From Arthrobacter sp. SDTb3-6 (lineage in GTDB: Bacteria; Actinomycetota; Actinomycetes; Actinomycetales; Micrococcaceae): DNA of 64,000 nucleotides. The DNA is taken from assembly GCF_013376095.1 (NCBI RefSeq), contig NZ_JAAMFN010000019.1, positions 23,117 through 87,116 of the forward strand. The letters run 5' to 3'. Position 1 is the stretch's first letter. Every line of letters starts with the position of its first letter. Of the stretch, positions 57,204 to 64,000 are shown one piece after another. Made by a program: the position numbers and the translations under genes. Under the pieces are notes generated by a model. The model did not search any database, was not told the origin of the DNA, and saw only the letters and a list, made by a program, of their open reading frames with translations.

Positions 57204-58657
57204 TTTTTCAACACCGCCTTGAAGAGTTTGCTTGCGTTGGGACTTGTTAGTGCTGCGCCGGTGGCGACGTCAACATTGGGCATCATAATGGTCACGACAT
57301 ATTGCGGATCATTCGCCGGCGCGAAACCGGTAAACCAGGCGTTGTTCAATCCAGTGTTTCCGACCTCCGCGGTGCCGGTTTTGCCGGCGACCTCCACGCC
57401 CGGAACGGCGGCCGCCCCTGCGATCCCCTGGTCCACCACGTCAACCATCCATTGGGTGATCTGCGACGCGATTTCGGGGGTGGTGGACTGGCGCAGGACC
57501 TCCGGCTTGAGGCTTTCCACCGTCCGCAGGTCCGGCGTCCGGACTGCCTGGACCAGGTTGGGCTTCATCTGCGTGCCGCCGTTGGCGATGGCCGCCGTCA
57601 TCATGGCGATCTGCAGCGGCGTGGCCGTCACGTCCTGCTGGCCGATGGCGCTGCGGGCCAGCGCGGGCTTGTCCAGGGCGGCCGTTGAACCGGGGAACCG
57701 GCTGGCCGTGACGGCGTCGGGGAACGTCAGGGAATTGTCATTGAAGCCGAACTTGTCCGCCTGTGCCGTGATGGCGTCCTGCCCCAGATCCAGGGCAATG
57801 CTGGCGAACGGCGTATTGCACGAGTTTTCGAGGGCAAAGGCAAAACTCGCCTTGTCCCGGGTGTCGCACTGGCCATAGAGGTAATTGGGCAGCGTATAGG
57901 AGATGCCGGGGAACTTCATGGCGGCCGGGTTGGGCAGCACGGTGTCCTTGTTGTATTTTCCGGAAGACAGTGCGGCGGCCGTATCCACGAGCTTGAACAC
58001 TGAACCGGGTGCGTACGTCTGCTTGTAGGCCGCGGAACCGAACAAGTCGATTCCCGGCACGTTGACCAGTTTCGCATAGGCCGCATCCACCGACTTTTGG
58101 TCGTGGCTGGCCATGACATTGGTGTCATAGGACGGTTTGGAGACCATGGCGACAATGGCCCCGGTCTTGGGGTTCATGACCACGATGGACCCGGCAATGC
58201 CGTTGGGGATCATGTCATACGCCATTTTTTGGATGGCCGGGTCAATGGTCAGCGCCACCGACTGGCCCTGCGGGCGGGCACCGGTGAAAGCCTGCGAAAT
58301 GCGGTCGAACAGCGCTGCATTCGTGGTGCCGGCGAGTTCGTCGCGCATGGCCGATTCCAGCCCGTACTGGCCGGCATATTTGCTGTAGAAGCCCGTCAGG
58401 CCGGCATAGAGCTGGGGATCGTTGTATTGGCGCTGGTACTTGCAGTCAGAATCGGTGGCGACGGACTCGGCAATCGGGTGCCCGCCCACCAGGATCGGCC
58501 CCCGGTCGCTGCAAAAGGTCTTGAGCAGCTGGCGGTTGTTGCTGGGGTTGGCATTGAGCGAATCGGCGTCAAAGAACTGGACATAGGAGATGGAGCCAAA
58601 GAGAAGGATGAACAGTGCAATGGCGACAATCCAGGAGTTGCGAATGGCCTGGTTCAT
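57200..58657 (-). CDS. pbpA: Class B penicillin-binding protein PbpA (transpeptidase)
   Basis: 485 residues. One N-terminal signal anchor ([21 protein letters not shown]), a dimerisation domain, then the transpeptidase domain with catalytic S219-x-x-K222 (PGSVFK), SCN (279-281) and KTG (426-428). It cross-links peptidoglycan, probably as partner of the RodA encoded just before it. Start and stop overlap its neighbours by 4 bp each, marking a tight operon. Confidence 0.97.
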   Translation of the reverse strand: MNQAIRNSWIVAIALFILLFGSISYVQFFDADSLNANPSNNRQLLKTFCSDRGPILVGGHPIAESVATDSDCKYQRQYNDPQLYAGLTGFYSKYAGQYGLESAMRDELAGTTNAALFDRISQAFTGARPQGQSVALTIDPAIQKMAYDMIPNGIAGSIVVMNPKTGAIVAMVSKPSYDTNVMASHDQKSVDAAYAKLVNVPGIDLFGSAAYKQTYAPGSVFKLVDTAAALSSGKYNKDTVLPNPAAMKFPGISYTLPNYLYGQCDTRDKASFAFALENSCNTPFASIALDLGQDAITAQADKFGFNDNSLTFPDAVTASRFPGSTAALDKPALARSAIGQQDVTATPLQIAMMTAAIANGGTQMKPNLVQAVRTPDLRTVESLKPEVLRQSTTPEIASQITQWMVDVVDQGIAGAAAVPGVEVAGKTGTAEVGNTGLNNAWFTGFAPANDPQYVVTIMMPNVDVATGAALTSPNASKLFKAVLKK

Positions 58658-60024
58658 GATGCAGGCACCTCCTTCCGGCGCTGGTCATCGGGGGTGGCGG
58701 ATGATTCGGCCGGCCGGCGGGCGGCGTCGGAGATCCGCAGGATCAAGGCAACGATGATCCAGTTGGCGAGCAGGGAGGACCCCCCGGCCGCCAGGAACGG
58801 GGTGGTCAGCCCGGTCAGCGGGATGAGCCGGGTCACGCCGCCGATGATCACGAAGCACTGCAACGCGAAGGAAAACGCCAGGCCCACGGCAAGAAGCTTG
58901 CCGAAGGAATCCCGCGTGCCCAAGGCGGCACGGAAGCCGCGGGCAATGATCAGTGCATACAGGCAGACAACGGCGAACAGGCCCACCAGGCCCAGTTCCT
59001 CACCGATGCTGGCTATGATCATGTCGCTGTTGGCCAGCGGCACGGTGTCCGGGGAGCCTTCGCCCAGGCCCGTGCCCAGCAGCCCCCCGTTGGCCATGCC
59101 GAACAGGCCTTCAACCACCTGGAAGCTGCCGCCGCTGGCACCGATGTATTGGGGATCGAGGGCATTGATCCACGTGTCGATCCGCCGGGTGACATGGCTG
59201 AAGATCTTGTATGCGGCAAATCCACCGACGGCCATGAGGACAATGCCGATCACTACCCAGCCAATACGGCTGGTGGCCACGTAGATCAAGACCATGAAAA
59301 GACCGAAGAACAGCACCGAGGTGCCCAGGTCGTGTTGGAAGACCAGGACGCCCACACTGGCAATCCAGGCCACGAGCATGGGGCCCAGGTCGCGGAGCCG
59401 CGGCAGCTGCAGGCGGCCGATCTTCTTCCCTGCCAGCAGGATCAGGTCGCGGTTGGAGGAAAGATACCCGGCGAAGAATATGGCCAGGGTGATCTTCGCA
59501 ATTTCCCCGGGCTGGAAGGTGAACGGGCCCAGCTTGATCCACACGGTGGCGCCGTTGACGTCGCCGGCGGAAATGCCCGGCACGAGGGGCAGCAGGAGCA
59601 GGACCACCGAGAGGACCAGCGAAATATAGGTGTAGCGGCGCAGGATGCGGTGGTCCTTGAGGGTCCAGAGCACGGCGATGGCCGCCGCCACGGCGAGGCC
59701 CGTCCAAAGCCATTGGCGTTCTCCGGCGTTGTCCCCGGAGACAATGTCAAGCCGGTGGATCATGGCCAGACCCAGGCCGTTGAGTGCCACCACAACGGGC
59801 AATATAACCGGGTCGGCATATTTTGCCCGGAAGCGCAGGGAGATGTGCACCGCCAGCGAAAGCCCGGCCAGCACCGCCGCCTGGATATAGAAGTCCCTGT
59901 CAAAGGTCCGGCCCAGGTTCAGGTTCACCAGGGCGTTGGCCATGATGCCCATGGCGAGGGCCAGGAGCAGCAAAAGCAGCTCTATGTTGCGGCGTGGCTT
60001 GGACACCGTCATCAATTGGCTCAT
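58654..60024 (-). CDS. rodA: Peptidoglycan glycosyltransferase RodA/FtsW family
   Basis: 456 residues with ten or so membrane helices. SEDS landmarks are FTFQPGEIAKITL, FQHDLGTSVLFFGLF (catalytic Asp region) and NSDMIIASIGEELGL, plus the C-terminal GLTTPFLAAGGSSLLANW. It polymerises lipid II and pairs with the PbpA transpeptidase. ATG 60024 overlaps the stop of the phosphatase gene (ATGA). The RodA name is by position beside pbpA; FtsW cannot be excluded from sequence alone. Confidence 0.95.
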   Translation of the reverse strand: MSQLMTVSKPRRNIELLLLLLALAMGIMANALVNLNLGRTFDRDFYIQAAVLAGLSLAVHISLRFRAKYADPVILPVVVALNGLGLAMIHRLDIVSGDNAGERQWLWTGLAVAAAIAVLWTLKDHRILRRYTYISLVLSVVLLLLPLVPGISAGDVNGATVWIKLGPFTFQPGEIAKITLAIFFAGYLSSNRDLILLAGKKIGRLQLPRLRDLGPMLVAWIASVGVLVFQHDLGTSVLFFGLFMVLIYVATSRIGWVVIGIVLMAVGGFAAYKIFSHVTRRIDTWINALDPQYIGASGGSFQVVEGLFGMANGGLLGTGLGEGSPDTVPLANSDMIIASIGEELGLVGLFAVVCLYALIIARGFRAALGTRDSFGKLLAVGLAFSFALQCFVIIGGVTRLIPLTGLTTPFLAAGGSSLLANWIIVALILRISDAARRPAESSATPDDQRRKEVPAS

Positions 60025-61703
60025 TGTCCGCCTCCGGGGGTGCAGGTTGGGGTGGCCGACGGCGACGCTGTTCCGGACGGCTTGGCGGTGCCACGGGCGG
60101 TGGCCTTCGCCGGAGCGTGCGTGGCGGTGGGGCGGGCCGTTGCCTTGGCCGTTGCCTTCGCGGTGGGCTTCGCCGAAGCGTGCGGTGCCGTGGCGCCCGC
60201 CGTCGCGCCGGGCGACGGCGTGGCTGTAGCCCGGGCGCACGGCGGGGTGCCCGTGCCCGTGCCCAGCCTCAGGTCGACGATGATTTGTTCGGCGGCGCTG
60301 AGTGAGGCCGCGGGGACGGTCTGGGCCACCAGCTGCTGCGAATACTCGGGCAGCGATTGGACCGAAACGCTCGTCTCGCGTTCCAAATGCGACAGGGCAA
60401 AGGGGCCAAGGTTTTGGGATACGCCCTGGAAAATGGCCACGTTTCCGTGGGAGGAGCCAACAAAATACTGGGTCTGCGTCCAGGCAACGGCGGTCCAGGC
60501 GCCGGCCACGACCACAATGGTTGCCACGACGCCCAGCAGGGAAAACAACCACCGGCGGTAGCGGACGCGGGGCAGGGACTGCTCGGTGTCATCCTCCTGA
60601 AGCGCGGCGTCGACCGGCTTGTGGGTGAGGACGGTCGCGGCCCGCTGGACGGCAGGATGGTGGGCCAGGAGGGGAATCTTCCCCTCGGCATTCGCTGTCA
60701 GCGCCGCACCGACCAATTCGTGCGGGCGTTGTTCGAGTTCACGGCGTACGACGGCGGCGCGTATGTGGGCATCGAGCCCGGCCGTGGGTTCCCCGTCATC
60801 CTCCTGGCCGGAGGGCTCCCCTGCCACTGTCCCTGAACCGTCACCGTCGACAGCGTCGTCACCGGAGCCGTTGGCCGGCGCGGCGTCATCGGGCGCCGCG
60901 TCTGTTTCGCCGTCGTCGTCCCAGGCCCCGGCAACGGTGTCCAGCGCGGCGGTGGCCGTGTCTTCCGGGGTCGCCTCGGCCACGTCAAAGACCACAACCG
61001 TGACGTTGTCCGGGGATCCGGCGGCCAGGGTCAGGTCGATGAGGGTTTCCGCGCAGTGGGCGAGGCTGCTGGTGTGCCGGACCACCTCCTCCACCATTTC
61101 GTGGCGGACAAAGTTCAGCCCATCGGAACAGAGCAGCCAACGTTCCCCGGGTTCGACGTCGTAGAACTTCAAATCCAGTTCGGGGGAGGCATCGACGTCC
61201 CCCAGCACGCGCATCAGCACGTTCTTGTGGGGGTGGACCTCGGCTTCGGCTTCGGTCATGCGGCCCTCGTCGATCATGCGCTGCACAAACGTGTGGTCCG
61301 TGCTCATTTGTTCAAAAACGCCGTTCTTGAACCGGTACGCGCGCGAATCGCCGATGTGCGCATAGGCCAGGCGCTGCCCGGAGAGCAGCAGGGCGGTGAC
61401 GGTGGTGCCCATGCCGGCCAGTTTTGGATTGACGTGGACCAGTTCCGACAGCAGGGAGTTGGCGGTCTGGATCTCATCGGCCAGGTGGGTTCCGGCGTCG
61501 TCCCCTTCGTAGCCGTCGCGGTCCAGGTGGATCAGGTCCAGGACGGTCGAGGCGCTGGCAACGTCACCGCCGGCGTGCCCGCCCATGCCGTCGGCCACCA
61601 CGGCCAGGTGTTTGCCGGCATAGGCGGAATCGTCGTTCTTTGCCCGGACCAGCCCCATGTGCGACCGTGCCGCATAGCGCAGGATCAGGGGGTGTTCGGC
61701 CAT
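60021..61703 (-). CDS. pstP: PP2C-type Ser/Thr phosphatase PstP
   Basis: 560 residues. PP2C motifs are in order: GLVRAKNDDSAY, VVADGMGGHAGGD, GTTVTALLL, HIGDSRAYR, LLCSDGLN and GSPDNVTVVVF, supplying the metal-binding aspartates. A long acidic linker leads to a membrane helix (LFSLLGVVATIVVVAGAWTAVAW, about residues 402-424). The outer part ends in a Lys/Ala/Thr-rich repeat (KPTAKATAKATARPTATHAP and similar). It removes phosphates placed by PknA and PknB. It overlaps rodA by 4 bp. Confidence 0.96.
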   Translation of the reverse strand: MAEHPLILRYAARSHMGLVRAKNDDSAYAGKHLAVVADGMGGHAGGDVASASTVLDLIHLDRDGYEGDDAGTHLADEIQTANSLLSELVHVNPKLAGMGTTVTALLLSGQRLAYAHIGDSRAYRFKNGVFEQMSTDHTFVQRMIDEGRMTEAEAEVHPHKNVLMRVLGDVDASPELDLKFYDVEPGERWLLCSDGLNFVRHEMVEEVVRHTSSLAHCAETLIDLTLAAGSPDNVTVVVFDVAEATPEDTATAALDTVAGAWDDDGETDAAPDDAAPANGSGDDAVDGDGSGTVAGEPSGQEDDGEPTAGLDAHIRAAVVRRELEQRPHELVGAALTANAEGKIPLLAHHPAVQRAATVLTHKPVDAALQEDDTEQSLPRVRYRRWLFSLLGVVATIVVVAGAWTAVAWTQTQYFVGSSHGNVAIFQGVSQNLGPFALSHLERETSVSVQSLPEYSQQLVAQTVPAASLSAAEQIIVDLRLGTGTGTPPCARATATPSPGATAGATAPHASAKPTAKATAKATARPTATHAPAKATARGTAKPSGTASPSATPTCTPGGGQ

Positions 61704-61705
61704 GC

Positions 61706-62191
61706 CTACGGCCTCAATTCGATGACCGTTTTGCCGATGCGAACCGGAACGCCGGGTTCCACGGGCAGTGCCCGGGTCAACTGCGTGCCGCCGAGGTAGG
61801 TGCCATTGGTGGAGCCCAGGTCTTCGATGAACCAGCGCGTGCCCTGCGGGAAAAGCCGGGCATGGCGGCCCGAGGCATAGTCATCCTCCAGGACCAGCGT
61901 TGCCTCCTGGGCGCGGCCCAGCAGGATCGGCGTGCCGGAAAGCTGCAGTGTGGTGCCGGTCAGCGGCCCCTCGGTCACCACCAGCTCGCGCGCCTGCGCC
62001 TTGGCAGGGGCGGCCTCGTCAACCAGTTCCGGATGCTTGCGTGCCTGGCGTGCCGTGGGGGCGCCGACCTTGGCCTTGCGCCCGATCACCAGGTCGCGCC
62101 GCATGGCGGCGACAACACTGAAAACCATGATCCACATCAGGATCAGGAAACCGAAGCGCAAAACGGTGACTGTCAGGCTCAAGTCATTCAC
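61706..62191 (-). CDS. fhaB: FHA-domain protein FhaB (FipA-like)
   Basis: 161 residues. One N-terminal membrane helix (VLRFGFLILMWIMVFSVVAAM) is followed by a C-terminal FHA domain with LLGRAQEATLVLEDDYASGRHARLFPQG (phosphothreonine-binding Arg, Ser, His) and LGSTNGTYLGG. It reads phosphothreonines made by the kinases, linking them to division. ATG 62191 overlaps the fhaA stop, and pstP follows 2 bp later. Confidence 0.95.
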   Translation of the reverse strand: MNDLSLTVTVLRFGFLILMWIMVFSVVAAMRRDLVIGRKAKVGAPTARQARKHPELVDEAAPAKAQARELVVTEGPLTGTTLQLSGTPILLGRAQEATLVLEDDYASGRHARLFPQGTRWFIEDLGSTNGTYLGGTQLTRALPVEPGVPVRIGKTVIELRP

Positions 62192-63006
62192 GGGCGGCCC
62201 CCGCTCCGCGCCGGGAGGATGCGGAAGGTGATCTGGGTCCGGCCCATGGTGATGACTGTCCCGTCGGTCAGGTCGGCGCTGCCGTGGACCCGGTGGCCAT
62301 TGACGAAGCTGCCGTTGGTTGACCCCAGGTCGACGGCGGTGCTGACGCCGCCCCGGGTGCGGATCTCCAGGTGCTTGCGGGAGACCCCGGTGTCGTCAAT
62401 GAGAATGTCGGCCTCCGAGGACCGTCCCAGGGTGATGGAGCTGGCGTTGAGCGAGTACCGCTGGCCGTCGATGTCCAGGACCGGCTGGCCCGAGGGCGCA
62501 GCATCCTGCGGCGGGTTCGCCACGGCAGCTCCCTGGCGCTTGTACATGGGTGTGGGCGCCTGGCGGGGCTGGGCGGGTGCATGTGCGGGAGCCGAAGGAA
62601 CGACCGGGCGCTGCACGGAAGAACGTGACTGGTGGTCGTCCCTTTCGGTGGCGGAGGCCACCTCGAAGTGTCCGGGCCGCAACTGAGCCGCATGGTTAAA
62701 GGTCACACGTACCGGGCCCTGCAATACATAGTCCTGGCTGCGGGAATGGTTGATGATTACATCGCAGAGTTCTTCGGCGAGGGACACACCCCACGACCGT
62801 GCACGTTCAAAGTCGGAATCGCCCAGCTGGATGTTGAAGACGTTAGGGGCCAAGGTACGGCCCGCATCAAGCGTCATGGCCTTGTCGTCAAGTTCACGGC
62901 GAAGTGCACTGGCCACCTCCACGGGCTGCAGCGACTTCGAACCGCGGGAGAAGGCGCCTCGAACTGCCTTCTCAATGCCCTTTTCAACATTGTCAAACAA
63001 TCCCAT
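62188..63006 (-). CDS. fhaA: DUF3662 and FHA-domain protein FhaA
   Basis: 272 residues from ATG 63006 with GGGGGAG a few bases upstream. The N-terminal DUF3662 domain begins GLFDNVEKGIEKAVRGAFSR and runs to about residue 115. A Pro/Ala-rich linker follows, then an FHA domain with ITLGRSSEADILIDDTGVSRKHLEI and LGSTNGSFVNGHRV. In mycobacteria FhaA binds the phosphorylated MurJ pseudokinase and restrains wall synthesis, which ties it to the gene at 15803. It is first in the leftward kinase cluster. Confidence 0.96.
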   Translation of the reverse strand: MGLFDNVEKGIEKAVRGAFSRGSKSLQPVEVASALRRELDDKAMTLDAGRTLAPNVFNIQLGDSDFERARSWGVSLAEELCDVIINHSRSQDYVLQGPVRVTFNHAAQLRPGHFEVASATERDDHQSRSSVQRPVVPSAPAHAPAQPRQAPTPMYKRQGAAVANPPQDAAPSGQPVLDIDGQRYSLNASSITLGRSSEADILIDDTGVSRKHLEIRTRGGVSTAVDLGSTNGSFVNGHRVHGSADLTDGTVITMGRTQITFRILPARSGGRP

Positions 63007-63416
63007 ACTGTCTCCCCCTCTCCTTGTGAATGTGGCGTTTGGCGGCCACCGGGTCTTATTCGGTCCGTGGCCGTCCCGGCGTGCCGCAATTACGGCGTGA
63101 AGTACGCCCCAAGGCGCGCTAGCCCGCGTCTCGGGCAACGATCCACAACGTCGATACTACTGGGCGCGGCTAGGAAAAACCCTATTGGCGGCCACCTTTG
63201 GGGTGGAATTCATACCCCGGGGGGAGCCTTCGCGATCCAGGAACTTGATGGCGAAATCCTCGTGTTTTAGGGAAAAATGACTGGACTGACGGGGAGGGAC
63301 AGGAGCTGAAACGGGCCCATGGTGTGGCCCGTTTAGGAATTTGGCAAAGTGTCCTATATGCTTGATCTCGCTGTTCCACTGAAACCCGAAAGGGAAACGG
63401 TGGGAAGGCAAGAGAC
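63007..63416. promoter_or_regulatory. Promoter region of the fhaA cluster and spacer to tRNA-Leu
   Basis: 410 bp without a gene. A minus-strand -10-like TAGTAT lies at 63154-63159, about 150 nt upstream of fhaA. A perfect 9-bp hairpin AAACGGGCC / GGCCCGTTT (63309-63317, 63326-63334) lies before the tRNA-Leu gene and may be a terminator for leftward or rightward readthrough. Confidence 0.45.
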
Positions 63417-63499
63417 GCGCGAGTGGCGGAACGGCAGACGCGCTGGCTTCAGGTGCCAGTGTCCGAAAGGGCGTGGGGGTTCAAATCCCCCCTCGCGCA
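63417..63499 (+). tRNA. tRNA-Leu (CAG)
   Basis: 83 nt class II tRNA: acceptor GCGCGAG / CTCGCGC, anticodon stem-loop CTGGCTTCAGGTGCCAG with CAG, a variable arm TGTCCGAAAGGGCGT, and T-arm GGGGGTTCAAATCCCCC. The discriminator is A and no CCA is encoded. Confidence 0.97.
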
Positions 63500-63510
63500 C
63501 GTCAAGGGAA

Positions 63511-63547
63511 AGTCCCCGGCAGGATCGAAAGATCCCAGCCGGGGACT
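63511..63547 (+). terminator. Terminator after tRNA-Leu
   Basis: A 10-bp stem AGTCCCCGGC / GCCGGGGACT with a nested GGATC-GAAA-GATCC hairpin, followed by TCTTCGTTT. Very stable and close to the tRNA end. Confidence 0.88.
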
Positions 63548-64000
63548 TCTTCGTTTAACCGGCCCGTCCGACCTGTCCCCTAGCCTTGCCCGGGCCGGTC
63601 CGGTCCGACCGCCTGGACCGCGTGTGCACCCCAACGCATGGCGGACAGTCCACCCTGGCACTCACTGTGTGAATGGGGCCTTCTCCATGGATGTGGCTGC
63701 CAGACCCTTATATCCATCCCCTTATATAGGGACACTTGTATAGGGGGGACCGGGGCCTGAAAGCTGCGGCGCCCCGTGCCAACGGCCAAGGCAAAGGCGG
63801 TGGGCACGTGGTCGGTCCGGCCGGTGAGCGCTCAGGGCTCCACCGGATTTGCGCAGGGCTGAAACAGCGTGTATTGTTTTTCGAGTTGCCCCGGTGATCG
63901 GGGGAACGAAATCCCGTGTTCATGTGGCCGGTTTTACCGGTGTGTTTTGCATGTCTGCGGGTGGTTTTCCACCCTTTTGTGTGTGGGGGCCGGCAGGACC
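63548..64000. other. Right-end spacer with a run of short hairpins
   Basis: No gene is seen. A near-palindromic CCCTTATATAGGG (about 63719-63731) sits beside a related CCCTTATAT copy (63706-63714). The last 120 bp hold successive hairpins: CCCCG / CGGGG (about 63889-63904), CCGG-TTTTA-CCGG region (63929-63940) and GGGTGG-TTTT-CCACCC (63959-63974) followed by TTTT, a terminator-like end. The context continues outside the window. Confidence 0.45.

Overview
The window is the chromosomal origin region of a high-GC Gram-positive bacterium, most likely a member of the Micrococcaceae close to Arthrobacter/Pseudarthrobacter. The evidence is the actinobacterial gene order murJ-trxB-trxA-(parS)-parB-parA-rsmG-jag-yidC-yidD-rnpA-rpmH-dnaA-dnaN-gnd-recF-DUF721-gyrB-gyrA-DUF3566-tRNA-Ile-DLW39-tRNA-Ala, followed by the crgA / class E sortase / glutamine amidotransferase / pknB-pknA-pbpA-rodA-pstP-fhaB-fhaA division cluster and a tRNA-Leu. 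Strong GC bias at third codon positions, frequent GTG starts and DnaA boxes of the TT(A/G)TCCACA type fit this assignment. The genus is inferred from gene order and was not tested by a search.

Layout. 1-3.5 kb: the end of an NAD(P)-binding oxidoreductase, then a leftward pair made of a polytopic glycosyltransferase-like protein and a phytoene-desaturase-like FAD oxidoreductase. 3.5-4.6 kb: an intergenic stretch with two tiny leftward reading frames that have strong ribosome binding sites. 4.6-10.4 kb: a peptide-type ABC importer (two permeases, one ATPase polypeptide with two ABC domains, one lipoprotein). 10.4-13.1 kb: leftward CCA-adding enzyme, histidine phosphatase and PH-like membrane protein. 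13.2-18.7 kb: NUDIX hydrolase, MurJ, a separate MurJ-partner pseudokinase, TrxB and TrxA. 18.7-25.1 kb: about 6.3 kb with no intact gene, holding five perfect parS sites and a heavily decayed IS1182-like transposase. 25.1-30.6 kb: parB to rpmH, leftward. 30.6-33.1 kb: a two-part origin with DnaA boxes on both sides of dnaA. 33.1-42.7 kb: the replication and gyrase operon. 42.7-47.4 kb: two tRNAs, a 39-residue peptide gene, an EamA transporter, an alanine-rich membrane protein, cyclophilin, rhomboid protease and flavin reductase. 47.4-47.75 kb: a dense array of DnaA-box-like sequences. 47.9-51.3 kb: a large LuxR-type ATPase regulator and a tandem-motif protein. 51.3-63.0 kb: the division and Ser/Thr-kinase cluster. 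63.0-64.0 kb: tRNA-Leu and a run of hairpins.

How it works together. ParA and ParB with six parS sites segregate the origin. DnaA, DnaN, RecF and gyrase replicate it. RnpA, RpmH, YidD, YidC and Jag form the usual RNA-processing, ribosome and membrane-insertion block. MurJ and its pseudokinase, together with RodA, PbpA, PknA, PknB, PstP, FhaA, FhaB and CrgA, form one phospho-regulated peptidoglycan and division module.

Most notable observations: (i) 11 DnaA boxes with at most one mismatch inside 332 bp at 47.42-47.75 kb, about 14.5 kb from the dnaA-dnaN boxes, several in pairs 11-12 bp apart; (ii) conserved parS sites in otherwise decayed DNA; (iii) a 19-bp tandem duplication across the dnaA start that creates a 9-codon overlapping upstream reading frame; (iv) two micro-genes near 3.5-4.0 kb.
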